Assembly: GCA_008973525.1 (NCBI GenBank)
Contig: WACJ01000301.1
Location: 248,001-312,000 of the forward strand
From: Stenopsyche tienmushanensis
Lineage: Eukaryota > Arthropoda > Insecta > Trichoptera > Stenopsychidae
Length of the DNA: 64,000 bases
Reading direction: 5' to 3'
Within the stretch, counting starts at the first letter, position 1. Every line of letters begins with the position of its first letter. Of the stretch, positions 38,001-50,908 are shown in pieces. The translations under genes and the position numbers were made by a program. The notes under the pieces are model-generated. The model had not been told where the DNA came from and searched no databases. It saw nothing but the letters and a program-made list of their open reading frames with translations.

Positions 38001-41000
38001 CAATATGCATAATGTAAATTCAATCAAGCAAAAAATTAAATTGTTGATTAATCCATTTCCTATATGTGCTATTATCTAATATTTTCCACATGTCCGAATC
38101 GAACAGAATCAGATGATTTTCGCGGTGAAATTGAACAACCCTGTGTGTGAATGTCTTGCGGAAGACGTCAAAAATGCCGTACATACGGTTACATTTTACA
38201 CACGTACGTAGGTTTTTATAATTTATACGAGATTTGACTTTCGCCTTCTACACCTCACGCTTTCTTGTTCTCTTGTAAAGGCCAACGAACCGCATCCGCC
38301 GGCTTATGTAAAAAGATCAGATCTTTGCAGTCGGACATTGTCGTATTTTTAACAGCGAAGTGAGTCAATTCAGCGGAGGATCTTCCTTTGGCAGTCGAAG
38401 GCGACTATGAAGAAACATGGAAGAAATTGGCAACGGTCGCTTTCGTGCGATCATAATTGGCAGTGATGTAACGTGACATGGAATGATATCGCAAGCGCCA
38501 AACAAATTATCGACAGGCTGAGGATTTTGTGTTTTTGCATAACTTAACATATAATATGAGAGTTACTGGTTTTTTTAAAAAATAGTCCTAAATTTACCAT
38601 AAAACATTTCTGCTGAATGATGTTTGCATATTAATACTATATTTTTACACGGATACGTAAAAAAATTGACGACTCGTTTTGAGATGTATCTTTATTATTT
38701 CGAACCCTATTAATGCTTAAAATACAAAGCGATTATTCGGTCAATATTTTGATACATTAATACGATTTTTCGAGTGCTTTATGTAATTTGAAGAACTTGT
38801 TTCTTGCGCATTTCAAACACTTGGACATTGAAAATATCAATAATTAGATCATGTGGCTAGTCTATTTTAGAACTACATATAAACAATACGAGTTTCATAA
38901 TCGATTCAGTTGCTTTTTTTGTTAAGCCTTCCGCATTCTGATTCGAAGCCAGTTTTTTCGTGGTTTTATAACCAAATTGTGGGTTCCTCAATAGCAAGTT
39001 CCGATAAATGTCATTCAATTATCCAATACACGTAGTGTTGGTTTTGGGCGTAATTGTTGCCTGTCGTGGCGATTTTAATTGCCATCGGCTCGAAGTGAAA
39101 GAAATGCTTTATATAAATGGCGAATTTTAAAGGGTCTTATTTTAACTATTGTGAATATTTTCTCGAACGTTGTTTTAACGATACTAAAATGTCCAGCGCG
39201 ATGAAAAAATTATCAGATATGGTTTTCTCTATTTTTAACGTTCACCGATGATTTTTTATACTGTTTGATTTGCTGTTCACCTTGCTTTTAAGTTAGCAAT
39301 GAATAATCTGCCACAAAAAGTGGTCCATTTGCGACTTTATGCTTGATGAAAAAAAATGTTGCAATCACTTTTAAGCTGGGGGTTTTTTACCCCTTTAAAT
39401 GACAAGCCTAAATTAAATGGTAAAAAGTGTATTTTATGCCATTTTGTTTTATAATAAGCATGAAATGGATTGATTTTTTTTTAATGAAATTGATCCCATT
39501 GGTTGAAAATTTAAATATGTTTAATGGTCAAGGAAAACAGCACTAATCTAATCTAGGCCGAATTATTTTACGAATTGTCATTGATATAATTGAGGTATAT
39601 TTAAATTGGAGCGTACTTTATCCAATTTTAAATTTTCAAACGTTGAACAATTTTTAAGCTTTTTTTAAAACATACGAATAAATCTGCATTTGTATTTTGG
39701 CTTGCAGAAAGTTTTTCCGGTATTAAGATAGTTTAACGGAATTAGATAAAAACAATACCCTATTGTAGGTCATTTGTATTTGTCCTGCGGCTAATCGTCT
39801 GGCCAATGCTAACTTCTGCAAACTAGTTTTGCGACAACTTTCACTGCTGCACGAGTCGTAACTGCCTGTATTGCAGGCCTTTACTTCTTGATGAACCCAT
39901 GATCTTAATTTGAATCATAATCGAGTTTAATAACCTGGATTTTCCTCTGTTCCGTTTGTATCCAAGCAAACTAATGCAATTACTTTTAAATCAACACACT
40001 ATACAAATTATTAATAAAGATGAAGGTTTGTAAAACAAGTACCAATACTTGTTTTTATTCTTATACAAAAATGATCTATGAAAACACATACATGTTGAAA
40101 TATTTTTTCGACGCTTAATACACTTAAACCTTGATTTGCATTAAAGTGAATGCATTATATTTGTTTGACAGCTGTAGAATTTTAATATAAAAATTTAGTT
40201 ACACCGACATAAAGAAGAAGTCAGCAAAACTTTACATAATGATCAGCCTTTTAATGTATTTTTTCTGTATATTGTTAAGAGAAAACATAAGATTTATTTA
40301 ATAAGCAGAATCTATTATCAAGGCATTGACTTTTAATATATTTATAGTATAAAATGGATCCCTGTGATGAATAATGTATAAAATAATGCTAGCACTCACA
40401 TTAAAGATAGCTTCATTACATTTCTACGAATACTTGAATTTTCGAAATGTATTGACAAATTGAGCTGTTGTAAGTTTGTCGTTAAAGACCTTGATCAGCA
40501 CATGCGAACACTTCATAATGAGATTATAGGACAATTCTACTGCAGTGCTATAAGATATTTTATGGATCAGAGCTCAAGAAACACTGTTACAAAAAATGGA
40601 AAAGTGAATGCAGGCAGAACCAAATGAAACGTTGCTAAATGCAGCTGGTAACCCCATATCCATCTACTGAACTTTAAGAATTGAGTAACATCCATAATGT
40701 AGGTTGATCGTCATTCAACGCGGGTAATCTTCGCGGAATTTCAAAATAATTCCATAAAGCATATACTTTTACAAAATATATCATAGTATGCTACTGTTTG
40801 TGAGACAATTCTAACAATACTCGATTTAATGGGGTCAGTTATGAAAGGCGTAACTTTTATTTCATGAAAAATCAAGTAATTTATCAATTTCATCAATTAC
40901 AGTCAGACACACGTATGAATATATATTATGTATTGAAGTTATAATGTGCGAAATGCATGAATTCAAAAATAAATTAAAGCGTATGAAGTCGATTCTAAGT

Positions 41001-43984
41001 AAACTATATTATAATGGATGGAAAGAAGCGCAACAACCGGATTGTGTCACAAATTCGCATTTTATTATCGTGCATTACAAATAAGTGGCTTGCAACTTTA
41101 TAGAGCGAACTAAATTCCAAATCAATAAAAATTCTATGAAAATGGATGCAATAACTGCAATGGAATTATATTATGTATGGGAAAATTGCGCTGTGATTAG
41201 CCAAATTATATACACTAAGACAATTAATTTTTCGCTAATAAAATCGCAATTTTGATTTATCCAATCAATAAATGAACGTTTGTCTCTCAAACCATTTAAA
41301 TTAAGTTCGAGATTTCCTCAATTTAATACATGGAAGTGCCCAATAAAACATGTATAAAAAAATCATTAAAATTCAACGATTGAATCAACTCATTGGACAA
41401 ACTACCGTTATAACATTAATGGATTTTATGTGCTAAAAATATTTGCAAATCATTTATGATTAACATAATATAATTTATCTCAAGAAATTATGTCATAGTA
41501 TTGTCTTAAATATTCAAAACTTGATATTCTTCATCCCATATATCGTCCATGAGACAAATTATTTAATTACAATATCATTGATTTATTGTCATTTTAGATA
41601 ACTTCCTGTTGATGTTTTAATATTTGTTAATATCGGGATAAATTATACCTAATAATATATTTGAAAGTAGTGAAAAATGTTCTTATATAATAATATCCAA
41701 CCGATTAGGTTCTAAATTATTCATCAGGTACGATATTATAATAAATGAACCTAATTTAAATGTTTTTTCTAAGAAATAACCAATATTTTATACGTTTTTT
41801 TTTTAAATAAAAAAGCCATAAATATATGACATCATAATATATTAAACCTTTCATTTGCATAATTCCGAGTGAAAGTTATATACAAACAATCTTAGCTGCC
41901 AATGTCATAATGTCGTCATTTACTTCAGATAATTTTATGTGATTTCTTCGTTTTCTTTGGACCAAAAATATCTTCAGAAGTAGCCTCCGAATGCGATATC
42001 CACTTTCTCGATCGTTAAATGACATAATGGTCCATAACAAAAATTAAGTCTGATCACGTCATCGGTCTTTATTGTATCCAGTCCTCACTATATTTACGTG
42101 AGAATAGGTTATGGATATATCTGTTATGCATTTATACGACGCATTAGTGAGATAAATAAAGAGTGCTATCACGTTTTTCAAATATGTCCATTGTGCCATG
42201 TCAAATGTTTGATCGCCATTCGAAATCTATTGAGAGATTCTGCCATGGCGCAAGATATTTGTCGCATATAACACTTAGCATCAAGACATGCCTTCAATAT
42301 GAAATAGCTTCAAGAATGTGCCAAAGAAATTTCGATAGATGCGCCGGTGAAAAGTAAAAGTATTGCCCAATGTTATTAGATAATACTTTCAACGCTAAAA
42401 ACGCATTTCAATGCAATATTTTATAATCATTTCTCTCAAACACGTGAAAAACGCACGTTAAATATTATGAATTCGATCGAATGCAAATATTGAAACATGA
42501 AGTATTTCATCAAAAATGATCGAATGTCGTTGATGATTGATCGTATTGAATCTAATTATGATGAATGGATACATCAAATCGAATATCAAAACATTGATGA
42601 TCGTTCAAAATATTATAATTGATCGTAAATCGTATTTTTTGTATAGTTTCTGATGTGCTAATGCTTTGGTCGAGCAGTCGTAACTCAAGAATTTCCAAGA
42701 CCTGAATATTTATTGAATAAGTAGATCAAATTACAAGGACAATCTTGCTCATTCGGAAGCCAATATTGTGAAACATGACGTAAAAGATCAAATTGGTTGC
42801 CAACCGTGAGAATCAATGAATTTTATACAGCGATAAATGAACGAATTTAAAAAAAGAGTTAAATAAAATTCGGCCATGACCGTGAAACTCAGGAAAATGC
42901 AGTCGATTTAATAATAAAATGGTTTGGCGGGTTTCGCTAATGCTACTGCGTTGAAATCACTTAAATATTTGTAAGAGACTTCAACGCGCAAATATTTTTA
43001 TATTTGAAACCCGGTGAATAAATTGGATTATTTAAATTTTAGCATTAAAAATAATCAATATTAATGATTGATATTAATATATCAAATGCTAAAGATAGAT
43101 CAAAGGTCGATTGCCCTTCATATATTCAAGATTAATGAATATTCAAATTTATATGAAAACATCTTGGTGAAAGTTTCCATATTCTTGAATCCGTGTATAA
43201 TACAAAAATTAGCTGCTAATTAAAAAAAAAGTGTTGCATTGTTGATATATAATCAAATGATTTATCTGTGTTGATGTTCAACGATGTGAAACAATTTCGA
43301 GCAAATCTAATGTCAGTTGTCATTAAAGTTGACATCCACCTTTACAATGACCTTTCTTCGACCATTGTCCATTAGACTCGTAACAGCAATAAACATTTGG
43401 GCAAAATTGCTATAATCACGCAGATCATGCTCGTGGACGAACAGTAATATATCCGCATATTTTCATAAAAACAATAAAGAAGCCATAAACAATTCCAATT
43501 CCGATTTTCAATACAAAAATTGATCTATTGAATTATGTAATATGCCTACAAATATTAATTAATACTTAATTATATCAATGACCTTATTTAGCGTTTATGT
43601 GTTTAAATATGCCGTTTAAACGAAACGTTTAATTATGCAAGAACAATCGATCATTATGTATTTATATTACAGTTTGCACGCACCGTCATTGCATCCATAA
43701 TGTGAATATCTGATGAATTTCGATCAGGCGTCGAAATGTGCAGACTTTGTACATACGACGAGCCTTGATAAATTAAATATTACGGTATGCATTGAGCGTT
43801 GTGCGATATTTTGGTATTGAATGTACCAATTCACGATAAATGGATGGATTTAATAAATGAAATGGCTTACGTTGAGTGGAGCGATGTTCTCACTGTCCTG
43901 GAGCTCAGCTTGTCTTTTCACTCTAGGGAAAGCACTCGCTTGTATGACAAAAACTGTCAGCAATATACAACAAAACCACCTCAT
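35035..43984 (-). CDS. Gene C: secreted pro-protein with Gly-rich and poly-Asp C-terminus
   Basis: Three phase-0 coding exons: 43984-43871, 36321-36217 and 35391-35035, totalling 191 residues. Exon 1 starts MRWFCCILLTVFVIQASAFP, a strong signal peptide, after acceptor TTCAATTTTCAG and before donor GTAAGC. Two R-x-K-R furin-type sites follow: RVKR (21-24) and RDKR (48-51). Exon 2 has acceptor TTTTTTTCAG and donor GTAAAT and carries GATQAKYGAKNAVLGFVFG. Exon 3 opens with a helical KINQLIDAKTRFIDQLDKQN, then a Gly-rich stretch (about 129-170) and an acidic tail (177-191) ending in nine Asp, Lys, Glu, encoded by a GAT/GAC microsatellite. Introns are 825 and 7549 bases. The acceptor before the ATG implies a non-coding exon, probably ending at 60151. 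I recognise no family. The Gly-rich and acidic parts suggest a matrix, silk-like or mineral- or calcium-binding role, which is only a guess. Confidence 0.68.
36322..43870. other. Gene C intron 2, few recognisable elements
   Basis: 7.5 kb of AT-rich sequence without an identified transposon or exon. A minus-strand TATA-like stretch (CGTATAAATTATAAAAACC) near 38234-38216 sits below a GC-raised block at 38130-38560 and could be an internal promoter. The stretch 42410-42620 is dense in GATCG/CGATC words. Neither is more than suggestive. Confidence 0.35.
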
Positions 43985-44599
43985 CTTCCTCACTCCTTTT
44001 TATTCGTGCTGAAAATTGAAAAAAACAAAGAACGCCATGTTAAAAAAATTGCTCAATAGTGCGCGTGTTATATACTAAACAATGTATCTACCAATCGATA
44101 CGTAAGTGTTATGTAAAGGAATGTATTAATTTATTTCGTAAGTATTGTGAAAAATCTGGTAATACAAGTATGTGTTCAATGCATTTTTGCAATGCAATGA
44201 ACTGCATATAAGTTTGCATAGCATTTAAAATAATAATAACTAATAGATATTTAATTGCATCCTGTTGGAATTCATTACAATTTCGATTTTTTTAGTCAAG
44301 GTGGACGAGAAAAAATTTGATAGAAAAAGTAGTTTGTTAACGATAAACAAATTTTTGTTGGACACATGTTACAAATCAATACACATCGAGCTTTCCTTCG
44401 ATTTACAACATAATTGATTTGGTACCACTTCGATTAAAAACTGAAACTAAATAGAATCCATCACTCGATCTCTCACTAAGAAATTGATGTGCTAAAGGTC
44501 AAACTATCGTACGATTCCAGAGTGATAACAGGCACATATGATCACTAAATCACTGGTTTATGTATGTGTGTGTTTTATATGTAATATGCTGATATATAC

Positions 44600-44885
44600 A
44601 CTAGAGATGTGGCCAGAATGACTGCCTGTTAACGAATGTGGCACCGTCTTTATCGGAGAGAAAAGCGGCTTCGAGCTGGCGAACCACGTGAGGAGGTGGC
44701 TAAAACGAGAGGCGAAAATAGTGGCGAAGAGGTGTGCAATGCCAGCAAGTACCTGATCAAAGTGAGGCAGGACAGTGAATGGCCAGTGCTTGCCAAGTAC
44801 AGAGATATTTCTACCCGCGACCGGTATGTAGGTCGCCACATTAAACGTATAGCCTTGAATCTTGCACACCTCCAGTAGGCATCAC
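44600..44885. other. GC-raised island with several overlapping open frames
   Basis: About 285 bases near 50% GC inside AT-rich DNA. At least four frames are open for 40-85 codons (for example plus ECGTVFIGEKSGFELANHV and minus YTFNVATYIPVAGRNISV, the latter meeting a CAG/GTACTT donor in phase 0). None is recognised. It may be an old inserted coding fragment, an alternative upstream exon of gene C, or a regulatory island. Confidence 0.3.
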
Positions 44886-45234
44886 AATACCTCCTAGCTA
44901 GATCCAAAGCTCAACAATCCACCATCCATTAATAATTAATTAACAAAAAAGTCTTCTTCAGCATCATACAGATGCGTAGATCTCAGCGATATTAAAATGT
45001 ATCCAATATGTAAGAAGTTTTTGCAAAAGCTCCGAAAATTTGTGAATGCAACATTAACATTAAAAATGATAAGTCTTGGTATTCGATTTTTTATTAATAT
45101 TTTTACATACAAAATGAATTATCCTTGCTCGTATATTACCAAAATATCTAATAATTTAGCAGTATATTTGCCTTTTAATCAATTGTCTTCTTCTTAAATC
45201 TGTTATCAAATGATGGCGATCTCAAAAGGATATT

Positions 45235-45400
45235 TTAATTATTGTTGCAAATTCATTCACTCAAAGACATCCCTATTCGACTTTTTATTCGAATTTAACT
45301 CTTTCAGATCCAGGAAATTATAAATAAATCTGGATTGACATAATCGATTGAAAATATTAACTCGAGCTTTTATATTAAGAGTCCTGAATCTAAACCATTA
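45235..45400 (-). repeat. Dispersed repeat family R1, copy 4 (inverted)
   Basis: On the minus strand it reads AATCCAGATTTATTTATAAT, TTTCCTGGATCTGAAAGAGT, and ATTTGCAACAATAATT in the family order, opposite in orientation to the other three copies. Confidence 0.5.
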
Positions 45401-45574
45401 CAACAACATTTGGTTTTATGCAATAATTATTTTTTTACATATATGATTAATTTAAAATTTTCAAATAAAAGTTTTTTTTAATGAATGTCAAATTAACTAA
45501 TTTTGTCTGTTATATATCCATGGGAACGCTGTAAGAATGACATTTTTTAGGGCTACATTTAGAAGCAATTTAAG

Positions 45575-45691
45575 ACATCATTCAATAAATTCGTAGGATT
45601 TTTTCACTTTAAATCTTTTTCTTCTTCATTTGGGGTCGTTTTTTTTGCAATTTCTTCAAAAAAAAAAATCTACAACTATTTATACAAGTAT
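45575..45691 (-). mobile_element. Short mariner-type MITE, copy 1
   Basis: Left end CATCATTCAATAAATTCGTA, then GGATTTTTT; a degenerate inverted copy closes near 45691. The interior shares TTCATTTG-GGTCGTTTT-GCAATTT with the copy at 50798, in the opposite orientation. About 117 bases, non-coding. Confidence 0.6.
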
Positions 45692-48600
45692 GAAATTGAA
45701 TTTATCTAAATTTTCGTTTTGTATGAACAACAATATAAAATCTTAATACATTTGATACTTTTCTCAGATCTTATTATTTTTATCAAATTCATTTTATGAC
45801 AAAGTTTTCTTATATGAGTATGAGAAATGAGAATGAAAAATATGAGACACTATTTTTGAAGTTCAGTTCACTGAAGAGGGTAGCATTGGTTCGCTTTTTT
45901 AAACGTTCTTTATTCTACAGAAAATGCTTGATTACTGGATTTTAAAATTAAACACCCTTTATAAATCAATAATCAAAAAAGTATATTAATATTTAATAGT
46001 AATATCACCAATAGTAATTCGTCTTCAGCCATTTTATAACTTAATGGTCTAAATGTCATTTATGCATATATTACTAGATCGTCACTTAAGCGTGCCAAAC
46101 CCAAACAAACTAGATGAATAAATGATCAATGGACGATTAAAATGTTCACGTCATCGAAAGTGGGTGCCGCTCAAATGTTGAGAGCCACAATGCAATGTCC
46201 TCGTGTTGAATGCTTTACCTCTTCATGGCACATGTTATCCGGATACTCCTAGGAGTTTTATATTCGCTAGTTACCTGCTTAAATCCTATTATAGGGTATC
46301 CTTCGATACATTTTTCGTACGAAAATTTATAGCAAGGACTCGTGCAGATTTTCAATGAAAATTTATAAGCCTGTATATTGTATGAACGAAATGAAACTCG
46401 ATTTACGATTATTTATCAAGAGTAATCGATTTTATGTTGATTAAAAGAAAATCGTATGAATTCAAAAGATGTTTACCATGACCATTTTTCGTTCATTTAA
46501 TCCATGATCTTCAAAGATATCCTGATATTTTATATATATATATATTCAGCTTTAAAATGTCTGCCCAGTAATTAAAGTCATAATATTTTTATACGCGTTT
46601 TCTCACATGCTATCCAGAATCTGACTTTAAAATTACAGAAGTCAACTTTGCGATTTTTCCGTGTGTGTCTTTTATCTTTGGCGGAAGTATGATATAAGAA
46701 GTTGATCTTTTTATAGCTCTTTATCTTTTCTCTCGACTGACAATACCTTCTTCAACAATGCCAATTGATATAATTTATATTGTGTCGCCAAATTAAACAA
46801 AAAGCTTAAAGCATTGAAAAGCCTAGAACGTGTGCTGAAAATTATTCATTTAAGTGACATGTTTAAAAACCGCCCGATTAAGCGTTATCGATTTTGCCCC
46901 ATTGTTGCTGCTAATTTATTAATAAATTTATTATTGTGATGATTGTATATTCTCATGGACTCAAATTAAAATGAACTAAAGTATTTGTATGCAATTGGAG
47001 CTCTTGATCAAAATAAGGATTTATCTCCATTCTATTGAGTCCAAAAATAATTTGAAGCAGTAACTGATCATGAAAAAAGCAAAGGTCTGCTCCTCATTCT
47101 TATTATCCCATAAATATATCATATAATGGCAGTTAAAGTTATGCCCATATCTTGGATTTAATTGTGTAATAATATCATTATCAATTTGATATATTTATAG
47201 CTAAATCTATATTATTTTTCGCAAAATAAATATTTAAATATTGAATGCCCTTCAGTTTCATTGAAAGTTGATCATTTTGTTAAACTCGTTCATTCCCTTT
47301 TAGAATGAGTTAAATTGCCATTCACTAACTTTATGCAAGAATAAAACATCAATGCTTTAATACTAAAGCATATTTAAGAAACATAAGTAATTTTTCAAAT
47401 AAGCTATGTAAGTTTTAAAATTGATTATGATGTAAATGTATGTTAAATAATACGTAGTATATTAAGAATTTGATCGTAAAATCATTGAGGATCATATAAA
47501 AGAGACTCTCTAATAGCAATTTATATATTTCTTCTCTATCACAAATCATTGAAACAACAATAGCATGATGCCAATCGGCATATTCATACCACTAACGTAT
47601 CTTTATGTAAATGTTTTATTTATATAATGCTCTAAAAAAACAATTTTTAATCGATTCATACAAATATTTATAAGACACGAAAAAAAACTTCATGCATTAT
47701 TCGATTGATTAAGAATAGAATCTTCAAAAAAACACTATCGATCTTTGATTCTTGAAATATTTTCATAATATTTTTTATTATTTGGATACAAAATATTTAA
47801 TACGTAAAATTGATTTAATAATAACGTCAATTATACCTAACCTATATGGCTTTGGCTAAGAGTATTCTAGCAATTAATAGAATCAGGAAAATTGCCTTCT
47901 TATTATCCACAACACCTTACTTTCATTTTCTTTTCACAGATGATTATTTTCATCGTCGTGCCGAAGCAATTTTTTTTACATAACATGCCATTATCGAGTT
48001 ATCGGCAACATGCAAAGCGTATTATGTACGCCTTGATTCCATGCATTGTTCAAATATAAAGCTTGAAAGATTCTGTATCAAACAGACGTAAAAATCTAAA
48101 TATTTATGTTATTTAAAACAGTCTGCAATGTAAAGAAGTTGTATAACTGTCGGTCAATTAAAGACATTGTAGGTCATCACGCTTGTGAAGGCGTTCATGC
48201 GACCAGCTGAAAATAAAGCGATACACGGGAATATTTTATAATACTTGATTAGAGCATTTCTAAAAAAAATGTATGCAATTTATTATACTACATTGCTTAT
48301 GTTCATTTTGGTTTCTCAATATGTGAACACGTTATTCGTCGGTGCCAATGAGTACCATCAGCATAAATATTTGTTGGTGAATTTGTTATGAAAATGGTCG
48401 ATTGTTGTGCATGTTTGAATTAAATTTCTGTTTAAAATGTTGATATTATATATAGATGAACCTCCTATAGCACTGCATTCCTACAATATTGCATTGATTG
48501 TCGATGTATTGAAATACAAACAAGGATATTTCATTGCATGCTGATTTACCTTAAAAAAGGGCTTATAAGCTATTTAATACCAAGACTTTTGAAATAGTAT

Positions 48601-50797
48601 TTGGATTTATTATCAGTCGCTAATTAATCAGGTAATAATTGCAAAGATTATTGCATAAGATCAAAGATGAATCTATCGAATTTGAAGCATATTAACCTCA
48701 TATCAACATCCACTAAGAAAATAAATAATAAATGGTGGAAGAAGAGACTAATATAATAAATTTGGTGGTAATAGCATATCTATAGATCTTACCAAATCTC
48801 CCTGACTTTGTTCTTTTAAGGGTTATGCAGAATTTAAAAAATTGGAACACTTATGTTTCGAGAAAAAAGAATATTTCTATTTATAAAGCTAGATATTTTT
48901 TCATAGGATTTGTACAGATACCATGTTTTTTTATGATCCGTAAAGAAATTTTAATCCTTTCGCTCCATAAAACAATTTATGATATTTCTTACACTGACCT
49001 GCATTTTTATCTGCGTCATGAAAAATTATTTTTGCGTAATTTGGAAAAACTTATATTTTTCATTTACCTGTGTATACAGAAAATGTTTTCGAACCAAATG
49101 TCTATTAAAACAAGATTAGTATATTTCGTACGATAGTTTTTTTTACCTATATTTCATTGATGGAAATAAATTAAGCTTTTCATTGACAGAAGGTTAAATG
49201 TAGATCTATCTATTGGTGTTTTCTATTAGTCGTATATTACATATGACACGAAATTAATATTAGCACTCTATCTTGCATTATTGACTATGTCAATATGTAG
49301 TACATTTTCCTTGTTTATTTTTGATATTTTCCATATATTTAATCGATTTTATAGCAATTAATGCAAACGTACATCATACATGTGATTGATTAACTACCGC
49401 AATAACCGTTGATTTAGTATAATATGATTTGATTAAAAGAACCGAAACAGATTTTTTGTTGTAAATCACCTTATAAAAAAATTATGTCATGAAAATAAAA
49501 TGTGTTTTAGTCAATCATCAAAATTGTGCAATTCCTCAATCGCAATTAAACTTGACCGAATCATTATTTTATAATGAGTTTTCATAAAATAATTGGGGAT
49601 AAAAAGTATTTATGTAACTTTAACCTGATTTCTAAATGCCGCCTTCATGTTCTAAAGAGCAGAAAATGCTTATTATCATCCAATCATTGACCATCTCTTA
49701 ATGTGAAGACAGGGAATTTTTTAAATATAATTATATACTATATTGTGGAAGTGCAATAAATCTGATCTCATACTTTATTATACAATCGGAAAGATCATGC
49801 AACTTTGCAGAAGAATTTCTCAATGTAATAATATTTAATTACTTTTATCACATATGACGGAAATGCAATTCTATGCATTTCCGCTGCCAGTTGCTGCAAA
49901 TTATAAACATGTGAATGAAAAAAGTTTCTCTGAATTCTTTCTTTTCTGAAAATTTATTAAAGCGATTTTGATCTTAAACTAAAATTGTAGGTTTATTGAT
50001 ACATTTATTTTTCTTAATTTATGGCACAAAATAATCGCGATGAATCTTGCAATAATAATGCTTAGAATTCAGTTCAGAAAATATGTATATATACAGGAAT
50101 AACTATGGTGTCGTCTTTGCATTATAAATGTATACGATTCTATTTCAAAACGAGGGAAAGTGTAAATAGTTAGTATCTTGAAATGGGTTATTAAGCATGA
50201 AAAACAATTCATTCATATGAAGCGCCCGCTATGTTTCATGCTTTTATTAACATGATTTCGGATCTAATCCAATGGAAGCATTAAAACCGCTATTTTAATA
50301 TGAAAATTTGCCATAACAGCATATGATTATCTTTAGCAATTTCCTGTATCGATAAAATCGCAAATCCTTATTTATATCGGGGATTGTATAATAAAACTGC
50401 CATAATATATTATAGCGATAGGAAACATGTCATCTAGATCATTCAGAGTGTGAAATCTGAGATCCACTTTTTCCCATATGCACAATGCAACAAACGCATT
50501 CATTTTCATACACGACTTGCAATATTTCCCATAAAAAGTGACATTCCCCAGCGGAGTTCCTGCTTTTTAATGCGACACATGTCTTACTTTCATCGTGTTC
50601 GAGTGCACAAAGCATGTGCGTGAAAAAATCAATCAAAACGCAAAATTTGCATTACACGCAATTTGTGCCAGCGACATTTTGACATAAAAAATGATCGAAT
50701 TTGCAATGGTATTTGGCTTTTTGTCTACTTTTTATCCACGATTAATATTAACATAGAACTCATGTATTCAAAATTTCTACACATATTCAAACGTATA

Positions 50798-50908
50798 CAT
50801 CACTCAATAAGTCTGTAGGATTTCTTTACAAAATTGCGAATAAAACGACCACAAATGAAGGGAAAAATTTTAAAGCGGAAAAAAATCCTACGAACTTATT
50901 GAGTGATG
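50798..50908 (+). mobile_element. Short mariner-type MITE, copy 2
   Basis: CATCACTCAATAAGTCTGTA and, on the other strand, CATCACTCAATAAGTTCGTA are near-perfect terminal inverted repeats, each followed by GGATT. The element is about 111 bases, preceded by TA. The CACTCAATAAGTTCGTAGGA end is typical of some mariner lineages. Confidence 0.75.

Noticed and set aside
48825..49136. 103-codon plus-strand open frame
   Set aside because: Very AT-rich, aromatic/Ile/Lys-dominated translation, no signal, domain or splice context; typical chance frame in AT-rich DNA.
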